64,000 bases of DNA from NCBI GenBank assembly GCA_039566865.1, contig CM076949.1:25272501-25336500 (forward strand), written 5' to 3'. This document shows positions 49,477 to 60,196 of this stretch, piece after piece; within the stretch, counting starts at the first letter, position 1, and every line of letters starts with the position of its first letter. Source of the stretch: Aurelia coerulea (taxonomy: Eukaryota > Cnidaria > Scyphozoa > Semaeostomeae > Ulmaridae). Below the pieces are notes generated by a model. That model saw only the letters and a program-made list of their open reading frames with translations, was not told the DNA's origin and ran no database searches. The position numbers and the translations under genes were made by a program.

Positions 49477-52400
49477 CATGTTGAGTTTTACCATTATCGT
49501 TCATTCAACACACTGCCAGAAAAAGACCTAAAAAGACATGTTTCATACTAAATGAAGCAAGAGAAACTTATTTTAGACTGTTACATTACGTTCTATAAGG
49601 GCCATGTTGAGTTTTACCATTATTGTACATTCAACACACTGCAAGAAAAAGACCTAAAAAGACATGTTTCATACTAAATGAAGCAAGAGAAACTTATCAT
49701 AGACTGTTACATTACGTTCTATAAGGGCCATGTTGAGTATGACCATTATCGTTCATTCAACACACTGCAAGAAAAAGACCTAAAAAGACATGTTTCATAC
49801 TAAATGAAGCAAGAGAAACTTATCATAGACTGTTACATTACGCTCTATAAGTGCCATGTTGAGTATGACCATTATCGTACATTCAACACACTGCAAGAAA
49901 AATACCTAAAAAGACATGTTTCATACTAAATGAAGCAAGAGAAACTTATTTTAGACTGTTACATTACGCTCTATAAGGGCCATGTTGAGTTTTACCATTA
50001 TCGTACATTCAACACACTGCCAGAAAAATACCTAAAAAGACATGCTTCATACTAAATGAAGCAAGAGAAACTTATCATAGACTGTTACATTACGCTCTAT
50101 AAGGGCCATGTTGAGTTTTACCATTATTGTACATTCAACACACTGCAAGAAAAAGACCTAAAAAGACATGTTTCATACTAAATGAGGCAAGAGAAACTTA
50201 TTTTAGACTGTTACGTCACGTTCTATAAGGGCCATGTTGAGTTTTACCATTATTGTACATTCAACACACTGCAAGAAAAAGACCTAAAAAGACATGTTTC
50301 ATACTAAATGAGGCAAGAGAAACTTATTTTAGACTGTTACATTACGTTCTATAAGTGCCATGTTGAGTATGACCATTATCGTTCATTCAACATACTGCAA
50401 GAAAAAGACCTAAAAAGACATGTTTCATACTAAATGAAGCAAGAGAAACTTATCATAGACTGTTACATTACGCTCTATAAGTGCCATGTTGAGTATGACC
50501 ATTATCGAACATTCAACACACTGCAAGAAAAATACCTAAAAAGACATGCTTCATACTAAATGAAGCAAGAGAAACTTATTTTAGACTGTTACATTACGCT
50601 CTATAAGGGCCATGTTGAGTTTTACCATTATTGTACATTCAACACACTGCAAGAAAAAGACCTAAAAAGACATGTTTCATACTAAATGAGGCAAGAGAAA
50701 CTTATTTTAGACTGTTACGTTACGTTCTATAAGGGCCATGTTGAGTTTTACCATTATTGTACATTCAACACACTGCAAGAAAAAGACCTAAAAAGACATG
50801 TTTCATACTAAATGAAGCAAGAGAAACTTATCATAGACTGTTACATTACGTTCTATAAGGGCCATGTTGAGTATGACCATTATCGTTCATTCAACATACT
50901 GCAAGAAAAAGACCTAAAAAGACATGTTTCATACTAAATGAAGCAAGAGAAACTTATCATAGACTGTTACATTACGCTCTATAAGTGCCATGTGTTGAGT
51001 ATGACCATTATCGTACATTCAACACACTGCAAGAAAAATACCTAAAAAGACATGTTTCATACTAAATGAGGCAAGAGAAACTTATTTTAGACTGTTACAT
51101 TACGTTCTATAAGGGCCATGTTGAGTTTTACCATTATTGTACATTCAACACACTGCAAGAAAAAGACCTAAAAAGACATGTTTCATACTAAATGAAGCAA
51201 GAGAAACTTATTTTAGACTGTTACATTACGCTCTATAAGGGCCATGTTGAGTTTTACCATTATCGTACATTCAACACACTGCAAGAAAAATACCTAAAAA
51301 GACATGTTTCATACTAAATGAAGCAAGAGAAACTTAGTTTAGACTGTTACATTACGCTCTATAAGTGCCATGTTGAGTATGACCATTATCGTACATTCAA
51401 CACACTGCAAGAAAAATACCTAAACAGACATGTTTCATACTAAATGAAGCAAGAGAAACTTACTTTAGACTGTTACATTACGCTCTATAAGTGCCATGTT
51501 GAGTATGACCATTATCGTACATTCAACACACTGCAAGAAAAATACCTAAAAAGACATGTTTCATACTAAATGAAGCAAGAGAAACTTATTTTAGACTGTT
51601 ACATTACGCTCTATAAGTGCCATGTTGAGTATGACCATTATCGTACATTCAACACACTGCAAGAAAAATACCTAAAAAGACATGCTTCATACTAAATGAA
51701 GCAAGAGAAACTTATTGTAGACTGTTACATTACGCTCTATAAGGGCCATGTTGAGTTTTACCATTATTGTACATTCAACACACTGCAAGAAAAAGACCTA
51801 AAAAGACATGTTTCATACTAAATGAAGCAAGAGAAACTTATCATAGACTGTTGCATTACGTTCTATAAGTGCCATGTTGAGTATGACCATTATCGTTCAT
51901 TCAACACACTGCAAGAAAAAGACCTAAAAAGACATGTTTCATACTAAATGAAGCAAGAGAAACTTATCATAGACTGTTACATTACGCTCTATAAGTGCCA
52001 TGTTGAGTATGACCATTATCGTACATTCAACACACTGCAAGAAAATTACCTAAAAAGACATGTCTCATACTAAATGAAGCAAGAGAAACTTATTTTAGAC
52101 TGTTACATTACGCTCTATAAGTGCCATGTTGAGTATGACCATTGTCGTACATTCAACACACTGCAAGAAAAATACCTAAAAAGACATGCTTCATACTAAA
52201 TGAAGCAAGAGAAACTTATTTTAGACTGTTACATTACGCTCTATAAGTGCCATGTTGAGTATGACCATTATCGTACATTCAACACACTGCAAGAAAATTA
52301 CCTAAAAAGACATGTCTCATACTAAATGAAGCAAGAGAAACTTATTTTAGACTGTTACATTACGCTCTATAAGTGCCATGTTGAGTATGACCATTGTCGT

Positions 52401-53255
52401 ACATTCAACACACTGCAAGAAAAATACCTAAAAAGACATGCTTCATACTAAATGAAGCAAGAGAAACTTATTTTAGACTGTTACATTACGCTCTATAAGT
52501 GCCATGTTGAGTATGACCATTATCGTACATTCAACACACTGCAAGAAAATTACCTAAAAAGACATGTCTCATACTAAATGAAGCAAGAGAAACTTATTTT
52601 AGACTGTTACATTACGCTCTATAAGTGCCATGTTGAGTATGACCATTGTCGTACATTCAACACACTGCAAGAAAAATACCTAAAAAGACATGCTTCATAC
52701 TAAATGAAGCAAGAGAAACTTATTTTAGACTGTTACATTACGCTCTATAAGTGCCATGTTGAGTATGACCATTATCGTACATTCAACACACTGCAAGAAA
52801 ATTACCTAAAAGACATGTCTCATACTAAATGAAGCAAGAGAAACTTAGTTTAGACTGTTACATTACGCTCTATAAGTGCCATGTTGAGTATGACCATTGT
52901 CGTACATTCAACACACTGCAAGAAAAATACCTAAAAAGACATGCTTCATACTAAATGAAGCAAGAGAAACTTATTTTAGACTGTTACATTACGCTCTATA
53001 AGTGCCATGTTGAGTATGACCATTATCGTACATTCAACACACTGCAAGAAAATTACCTAAAAGACATGTCTCATACTAAATGAAGCAAGAGAAACTTAGT
53101 TTAGACTGTTACATTACGCTCTATAAGTGCCATGTTGAGTATGACCATTATCGTTCATTCAACACACTGCAAGAAAAAGACCTAAAAAGACATGTTTCAT
53201 ACTAAATGAAGCAAGAGAAACTTATTTTAGACTGTTACATTACGCTCTATAAGTG
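49477..53255. repeat. Satellite array, 126-bp unit, about 30 copies
   Basis: Head-to-tail copies with landmarks at constant 126-bp spacing (for example CCATGTTGAG near 49602, 49728 and 49854). The unit contains CATTCAACACACTGCAAG, CTAAAAAGACATGTTTC and GAAGCAAGAGAAACTTA. Copies differ at a few recurring positions (GTT/GTA and GGG/GTG near the unit joint, TTTTA/TCATA). One copy near 50990 has a 2-bp insertion and a few near the end lack one base. All frames contain stops, so it is not coding. It ends abruptly at CTATAAGTGCTCTATA. Confidence 0.98.
51990..53110. repeat. 252-bp higher-order dimer inside the satellite
   Basis: Two unit variants alternate. One has ATTATCGTAC, GAAAATTACC and GACATGTCTC; the other has ATTGTCGTAC, GAAAAATACC and GACATGCTTC. 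The GAAAATTACC marker occurs at 52041, 52293, 52545, 52797 and 53048, a 252-bp (then 251-bp) period. The last two marker copies share a 1-bp deletion and a CTTAGTTTA change, so they descend from one later duplication. Confidence 0.93.
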
Positions 53256-53872
53256 CTCTATATTTTACATATATTTGCAGAAGATTGTCGTAACCTAATA
53301 AAGGTTTAATGACTTACAACAAGAAGGTGTTCGGTACTGCTTCATGCAGAAAATAGTTGATAGTTAAAGCATCAATCGAATGCAATGAGTGAGATTTCGT
53401 GTTGTATACACTCTTATACATCATTTCGTCTAATTTCAAAGCGAGGCTTGGTATGAATGTGAAGCAAAAGTCTGCCTTTTGTCTCTGAAATGGATAAATT
53501 TGAACTCATCGCTCCTCATTTGCCTTAGAAACATCAACTTTAACCATTATACATACATAATTTCGCTCAAAAAGAGGTTTTTGCGATTTTCATCGAAAAC
53601 GAGGTTTCAAACTGAAATAGAGGCTAAACGCCGCCACACCCTTCACGTTGTCTGGCAAAGTTCCTCCAACTTTGACGATACCCCCTTCTGTCGCCTGGTC
53701 TATTAGAAGAGGCACGCCTGGTCTATTAGAAGAGGCACACATTTTTGATTGGCTGACAAATTATACTGGAATATATTAAAATGAATATCTTGATTATATA
53801 TACACGAGCTGATTTTTCGCATCAGCATACAAGTTTCTTCAAAGCAAAACTGAATCGTATTTTGTTCTTGAA

Positions 53873-53935
53873 GATTTGTTCTCAGGATCTGCTCCCTCAA
53901 GAATCTTGAGGGAGCAGATCCTGAGAACAAATCTG
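53873..53935. repeat. Perfect 31-bp inverted repeat with 1-bp spacer
   Basis: The left arm 53873-53903 and right arm 53905-53935 are exact reverse complements around a single A at 53904. The inner part reads CTCAAGA-A-TCTTGAG, the outer part AGATTTGTTCTC. No other copy in the window. Confidence 0.97.
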
Positions 53936-53946
53936 TATCTTTCAAC

Positions 53947-54042
53947 TACCGTAAAAGCTCGAGGGGGGGGGGCTTATTTGAGATTTTGGCTCAGAGGGGA
54001 GGAGCTTATCAGAGAGGGGGGCTTAATAGAGCTTTTACGGTA
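53947..54042. repeat. Short MITE, TACCGTAAAAGCTC termini
   Basis: TACCGTAAAAGCTC at 53947 and its exact inverse ending at 54042 enclose a G-rich 68-bp core. Confidence 0.82.
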
Positions 54043-54373
54043 TTATACTTATAGAGCAAACTGAAAAAAGCTCAAATTACCCTGTGTACCAGACACCATT
54101 ACGAAATTTTTTCTAGACTCTCATACAGGCTAGCTAAAGTAGGATCCTCGTTTTCAAATTCAAGGTCTAACTAAATAATTGTATCAGTCATCAATTTTCT
54201 TCACTTCTTTTGCTCAGAACAATGCAGAATATTGAACTTTCACTGCCGAAATTAGACTGAATTCCAAGCATATAATGCCGCTGTGAAGGCAGGACACAGT
54301 GGGCGGGTCGCTTATGTTGTGGTTGCGGTTTGTTTACATTTTGGAATCATTCAATATTTGGAATTCACTCAAA

Positions 54374-55306
54374 ATGGCTTCTGGAGGCAACTTGGTGAAA
54401 GCTCTAAAGCTGGCTTCGGCATATTCTGCTGGGTTATTCGCAGGGGGAGGGATATTCCTCAGATCTGTTGACCATCCAACGAGGATGAACCTGGCAGAGA
54501 AATTTCCTGATGGACACAGAGCTGCTGTGCACCATTTCAAGTTTTTGCACAACCACGTCGAGAGAATGCAGGTACCAAGTCTTTATTGCCCCTTCTATAC
54601 CTTCTGGAGTATACTGTAATAATCATACAGTGTACACAGGGCAACTGGCTGAGTAAGTTGGAATCTAAAATACTGCAAGTTATGCTAGAACCATAATTTG
54701 GTCAATTTTCTCCCTGCAGATCCACCAAAATGCCAGGATGATATCACTATATGCCATCACTATCAAGATCTTCGCTCATACAGTACTGTGCACGTATTTG
54801 TATACATCTTGCCACGCCCATTCATTACTAGTTTTCCAAATTTTTCCAAGTACCGCAAACTTTTTCCATGAGTTAAATAGTTAATCTCCCAAAAATAACT
54901 TATTTTTTGCTTGTTATCCCTGTCAATAATATATTAGTTTGTATATCGCCGAATTATTTGGTAAAAAATCTTGCAAAACTGTATTAAAATTCTTTGTTTC
55001 TTTTTCAAGGTGCCTTTGATCACAACGTCAATCATTGGCTCGACAGCAGTTTTCTTTTTGTCAAAAGGCCACCCAAAGAGATCATACTGGCTCGCTGGAG
55101 CAGGAGTTTTGGCACTTGTTTTCCCTCTTTCTGGAGCACACATCAACCCAAAGTACAGAGAACCAATGTGTACTAAAACGGACGAAACTGCCAACAGAGG
55201 GCCAGAACATGTTCAGCATATGCTGCGTGGATGGTCTGGTGGGCAATTTGGAAGAGCCACTTTGGGAAGTTTAGGGTTTCTTATTATCTTAGGTGCATTG
55301 GTTTAA
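54374..55306 (+). CDS. DUF1772-like four-helix membrane protein
   Basis: Two exons, 54374-54571 and 55010-55306, joined in phase 0 at a GT-AG intron, giving 164 residues ending in TAA. The first ATG follows an A-rich leader (AAAATGG). Four hydrophobic segments are visible: around SAYSAGLFAGGGIFL, TTSIIGSTAVFFL, YWLAGAGVLALVFPL and TLGSLGFLIILGALV. The spacing INPKYREPM, then MLRGWSGGQFGR, then the last helix resembles the DUF1772 (anthrone-oxygenase-like) pattern of an Asn/Pro stretch, a Trp-containing helix start and a terminal membrane helix. In animals the function of this family is poorly known and I infer none. The gene stands alone between the satellite array and a PRR11-like gene on the other strand. 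The model is strong because both exons are open, short and in phase; the family assignment is from motif memory. Confidence 0.78.
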
Positions 55307-56895
55307 TAGATAGACAATATATTAAATTAGTGCATGTCTATAGTACCTTATTACAGTATATTTGCACTCTAAAGAAAACAAAAATATGGATATGGGTTAT
55401 ATTCTCTAGCTATGATTTGTCATTCCTTTTGACAACTGCACCTTGATTTTACCAAAATTTTATGAAAGAGGTTTATAATATTTGGAATTGCGATTTTGCT
55501 GAAGATTTTAGATATGAATGAGAAATGCATCATTGCTAAGCAAACTTGTTTACATCATCTTTGAAGTTCAACATTGTGCTACCGTCATTGAAAGGAGTTG
55601 ATCAAATCATTGAAACGATAGGAAAATGAGTGACACGTGGCTTTCTCTTTGTTCTATTCTTAGACTTGATATCTAAAACTCCGTAAAGACACTAAAATTA
55701 CAGTTTAGTTAGTAAACATAAACAAAAGAGGATGTATCAATGTTTGCCAAATGATAAATTTGAAGTATGGTATTACAGTAAAGGGTTTTTGTAACTTTTT
55801 ATACTACCAATCACTCAAGTGCTATCAGAGAAGCAGATAATATATCTACGATAAGTGATCATGAAGTTATTCCTGTGAACTTAAAACATCAAAACATCTT
55901 CAAGAAATATAAAAAAGAATTATAGTATTAAAAAACCATCCTAGTCATAAGATATTAAACTACTGAAGCAATGATACCATATGTTAATTTGTAAATGAAG
56001 GTACATTAATAGCCTTTTGCTTTTTTTTTACCACAGACTTCTTTTTAGCTATTTTAGCAAAAGTGCTAAGAACAAGCCACTGGTTCTGGCAAGTGGTTGA
56101 AATACTGTAGCCCATTCAATAAAGAGCTTGTTCATGAAGTTGTCTAACCCTTCAAATGCTTGCTCTTCATAGCCAAATGAGCCATAGAAGTTAACTGATC
56201 TGGTTAGTTTCATAGTATCACAGTCCAGAGGGGGGGGGGTACGTGACTTGTGGATGCACTGGGGTCTGTGGCCCAATTTTCACACAAATACCCTGTTGTA
56301 ATTAGCAAAAACTTGCCTTTGTACCCATTTTTATGATGAAATTTAGGGGCAAATTACCCATTCAAAAAAATTTTCTTTTGCAAATTTCTGCTAAACCCAT
56401 CCACATTTTAGGAAAATCTACTAAAAAGGGACCTTTGTTTAAAGGAACTGCCAATTGACCTTAGACAAAACTTAATCTTTTAAGTGATACGAAGAACTAT
56501 TCAAGAAACGTTTCAGTCAAAACTTGTAGCATGTATGGAACTTGTACATTATCATTGTGATTACTGCTAGGTTTTGTCAGAGTTGTTATAGATATTTTCT
56601 TTCTTTCTTTTCCTTTACAGAAAACATGTTGAGAACAGCATTTTTTGTTGAAATGTATATCCTGTATAAGAATTTATCATATTATCATTCTATCATTATA
56701 GAATCTTGGGTCCAAAACCAACCCATAGGAGCAGCGTATACTCATATCTTCAATATGTTATGTACCCCCCCCCCCCTGATCACAGAATCCATTATATAGT
56801 ACATCAAAGCTTAAAATTACACAAGGAGTTACATATGAAGCCTCTCAAGTCAATGCAATGAAAGCAATTTTAGAATGTAACATACAGTACCTACA
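55307..56895. other. Convergent intergenic region
   Basis: Between the stop of the DUF1772-like gene (plus) and that of the PRR11-like gene (minus). Apart from the tentative G-run element at 56231 it is plain AT-rich sequence. It will contain both 3' UTRs. Confidence 0.5.
56231..56775. repeat. Possible MITE with G-run termini, copy 2
   Basis: A G-run followed by TACGTGAC near 56231 faces a C-run preceded by GTTATGTAC near 56775. The interior has AAACCCATCCACATTTTAGG and repeated TACCCAT motifs like those of 2730-3300. The inverted ends are short and imperfect, so this is tentative. Confidence 0.4.
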
Positions 56896-59608
56896 TTATG
56901 GCGAAACAATGAAAGAGTCAGGGGAGCTTACATCAGACAAATAAGGAGAATCTTGAGGGCTTCTTGCATTCTGAAATTTTGAAATCAGTTCTTGGTTAAA
57001 CAATGGGAAGTCATTCTCTTTGTCCATGGCATTCTTAATCTTCTTCCTTATTTGGTATGGTGTTTCATCTGTTTGCCTAAAAAAGAAATGACAATTAATA
57101 TATGGGAATGTGAAAAGAGAAATATTTTGCATCACACAATAAGAGATCAGCAGGTGTTCTGAAAATATATACAGTAACTTATTCTTTGAATACAAATCTG
57201 GAATGATAATTGTAAAGATATGTTGCATCCATTTTCTTTGTATGTGAAAGAATCCAGGTTTGAAAAATAAAAAATTGTTTGCCAGTTTTCACATACACAG
57301 GATGTTTCAACATATGATGTTTCAACAACTTTATCAATGTGCAGATTTCTCATCAAAATGGAGAAAAAAGATCAGTAAAATTGCACAGCATACCCAATAT
57401 TGACAGGTTTCAATCCAGCACGTAAGCTTGGATCTTTGATTGATTCCATTAAGTCATTTTTTCCTTCAGATTCGCTGTTTCTCACTTGCCTGTTCTTGTT
57501 CATTTTGTTCCTAAGGAAGATGGTGGACACTGATAAGAAAATTACACCCCAAAGGATTCTGTCATTTAATTTGAAGTAGTGCATTATTTGCATGAGGTGT
57601 GCATATTTGAATTCCAGTTACTGGCAAATGGTTGAAATCGCAAATTCAATGAAGAACAGACCTTCTTCCTGAATTTTCCAACCGCTTCAACACGTATTCG
57701 CACTGACCCATTAACTATATGGTAGCAAAAAACATCTTGTGTTTTAACCTTCTTCCAATATTCTAAAAAGCACGTATTAGAAAATTATTCAAAGAATATG
57801 ATATTCATATATGTAATGTTCTGCATTAAACCACATTTTGAAAGAAATTAATTTTTAATTCTATTCACCTCGTCACAGGACAATTAGAAGCATTTTTTAG
57901 TGCTTCATGTTGAGGTTGAGATCCTTTTGCATTGAGGTCCTGAAATGAGAAAGTGATATTAAACCAACTGGACATTCTATGGAGTTTCATATTGATCAGA
58001 ATAGGACACATTCACAGTCAAAGCCAGATTGCTTTAGACCAAGAAAAAACTACCCAAAGCAAAGTCAAAGTTATGGAAAACAAAATATTTGACTCCAAAT
58101 AACTGCTGACATAAAACTTCACCAAGCATATTGCTCTCACCTTTCTGACATTTGTTTTGACTTCCTTGCATTTTGCTGCAAGAGGAATTGTTGATAAATT
58201 TGGAGGTGGGGGTAGTAAGGGTGGGGGTGGTGGGGGAGGTGGGATAAGGGAGCAAATGGCATTGTTTGATGTCTTCAAAGGAGATAAAGCTTTTCTTCCT
58301 GATATTGATGAACATGGTGGGCTTGGAGCAACAAAATCTGATTCCAAATTTTTCACAGGATCATTATGGCCAACTACTGGTGTGTTTTTGTGATTGACCA
58401 TTGGTGATTTGAATGCTTCTTCAACTTTAGCATCTTCGTGTTGTTTATTTCTGCTTGCAATACGCTTTGAGAATCTTCTTCCTGAACCTTTAGCCTCTGA
58501 AAAAAATTAAATAACAACAATAACAGTCTGCTTTTAATAGAGTAACAGTTCCTCAATTGAAGGACAGTTCCCTGATTAAATATTAACTAATTTCAAAGCA
58601 CAAAAGATATTAGCTTACTTGATCAAGTAACTGTTTGCTTATTTGAATACAAATTCTGCAGATTCTGGTATGACTAAAATGAGGAAGATTGTGGATCTTT
58701 GAGAGCACCATTAAATTCAGCAGCAAAACGGCTTACATTACCAAGTGAAAACAATCTGCTGGTGCAGCGCAAATAGGTAGAATTTGTACCTAGATTGGGG
58801 AACAGTTACCGGATTCGGTAACCAAAACTTTGTGCTCTTTGAAATTATAAAATGGCTCATAGATTGGGCTGTTCTGGCATGATGTCAGTTTTACAAGGGC
58901 AATAAATAAAATGCATTCAGTGTGCACAAGGAGCAAATGTTTGGTACCTAATATCAAGAGGAAATAATAGGGCACAATTTGGGGGGAAGAGAAAAGTGAA
59001 CAAGAGTTATGCAGGCAGTACAAAATCTAGTTTGTGCTGCACAAAATGAATAGGTGAAGTTGCATTTTAGCACCAAGCGCTGGGATTGCAGAAGCACAGA
59101 AGACCTAATCGTGTCTGTGACCCTTATCATGACGCTCCAATGGTGGGGCTCTATCGGGTATTGAACTCTGTCCACCTGACTGTTCTGGCTGCAAAACCAG
59201 AGGATTACACCACTGTGCCACATTGCTGATAATGTACACAAATATTCTTGTGTCCCATGTACCTTCTGAGTAGTTATAAGCTCTGACCATTTCATCCTTC
59301 AACGCTGCAAGCTTTTGTTTTGTTTCATTATCATCTAATTTCTCACAGTATTCATCTCCAAACATAGCAGTAAACATTTTCACTTTGAGCCATGATAACA
59401 TCCCTGCATTTTCTTCATCTTCTCGTTTTCTTTTCCTGAGAATATTATGGTACGCAGTTGGATTATAATCTAAATATTTAATCAGATCAGCAACTGCTTG
59501 TTGTGTTAAATCCGATCCTTGTTTTTCATAGTCTTCTTTTGAGATTCGTGTGCAGAATGAGGTGGTGCAAGGTGAAGCAGGATCAAATTGATCGAATAAC
59601 TCTGCCAT
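56896..59608 (-). CDS. PRR11/MTFR-like proline-rich protein
   Basis: Five exons, 59263-59608, 58141-58496, 57869-57939, 57394-57510 and 56896-57076, all in phase, give 356 residues from MAELFDQFDPASPC to a stop at 56896-56898. Visible parts: an acidic and helical N-terminus with a basic cluster RKRKRED and a helix KLAALKDEMVRAY; a polyproline tract (PPPPPPPPLLPPPP, around residue 210); then DLMESIKDPSLRAGLKPV; and a C-terminus with KENDFPLFNQELISKFQ followed by several Ser-Pro sites. The order helix, polyproline, short LM-type motif and C-terminal KEN plus K-F motif parallels human PRR11 (360 residues) and the related MTFR proteins. That assignment is from memory and weak at sequence level. 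The Ser-Pro sites and KEN box would suit a cell-cycle-regulated protein (inference). It is transcribed divergently from MAPKAPK5. A tRNA-derived SINE sits about 30 bp inside intron 1. Confidence 0.8.
59053..59230 (-). mobile_element. tRNA-derived SINE, copy 2
   Basis: Second copy of the SINE seen at 24447-24633, here on the minus strand. It keeps the A box (GTGGCACAGTGGTGTAA), a B box with one change (GAGTTCAATACC), the body landmarks GCGTCATGATAAGGGTC and CCCAGCGCTTGGTGCT, and ends AACTTCACC. It lies within intron 1 of the PRR11-like gene, beginning about 30 bp after the 5' splice site at 59262. It is the reason the first exon's frame seems to run on for another 50 residues. Confidence 0.83.
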
Positions 59609-60196
59609 CTTTTTCAAAATCGAAACGAACGAAGTCGAAAAGAAGGCCAATCAATGAGTTAGGCCAAAAAGGGCCTAAATTATTTTCAGTGTCTCCTTTT
59701 CAGCTCAATTCTTCAACAATGTAGAAAGTGAAAGAATCAATCTTTAGCCTTGATCAAATCTCAATGTCTCTCCTTATCCTTGCAATTATTTTCGCGTACG
59801 GATCGTGTTTGGATCGCAAATTAACGGCAAAACTTTGCACAGGATCTTTGCTGTGAGTACATCAGCAGAACAACAGCTTCGATTTTGGCGCCAAAAATTG
59901 GATTCTTAGACACGGGGGTAAATTGGTACAGGAAACTTTGAGCCTATTATTCGCTATTTTTCATGAGGGCACAGACAGTGAACATGAAGATTATTATGGA
60001 AATTGTAAGAAACTCGTAAAAAACTCAACAACTCTTGAGGAATCAAGAGAAAATTTTAACACTGGCTCAGTCAGATTCTTAGTTTTGTTTTGGTTTGAAA
60101 TTCTGCACCCCCTCCCCCTGACGACGACGTCGACGTCATAACGAGGTATTTAAACAATGGTACCAGAACCAAAGCAGAGGATGTAATTATTACAAG
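59609..60196. promoter_or_regulatory. Divergent promoter interval
   Basis: 588 bp between two outward-facing start codons, including both 5' UTRs. Besides the E2F-type palindrome it holds a GACGTCGACGTCAT stretch at about 60126-60139 with CRE-like halves, close to the MAPKAPK5 start. A short exon-like segment (59968-60000) resembles one at 27600. No TATA box is evident. Confidence 0.5.
59883..59896. promoter_or_regulatory. Palindromic E2F-type site in a divergent promoter
   Basis: TTTTGGCGCCAAAA is a perfect palindrome matching the E2F consensus TTTSGCGC on both strands. It lies between the divergent starts of the PRR11-like gene (59608) and MAPKAPK5 (60197). Binding is inferred, not shown. 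Confidence 0.55.

Noticed and set aside
49477..53255. CRISPR-like array
   Set aside because: The 126-bp units are directly joined with no unique spacers; this is a satellite in an animal genome.
59105..59262. Extension of the PRR11-like first exon by 52 codons
   Set aside because: It runs past a good donor at 59262 and through the SINE; the spliced model keeps phase through four more exons.
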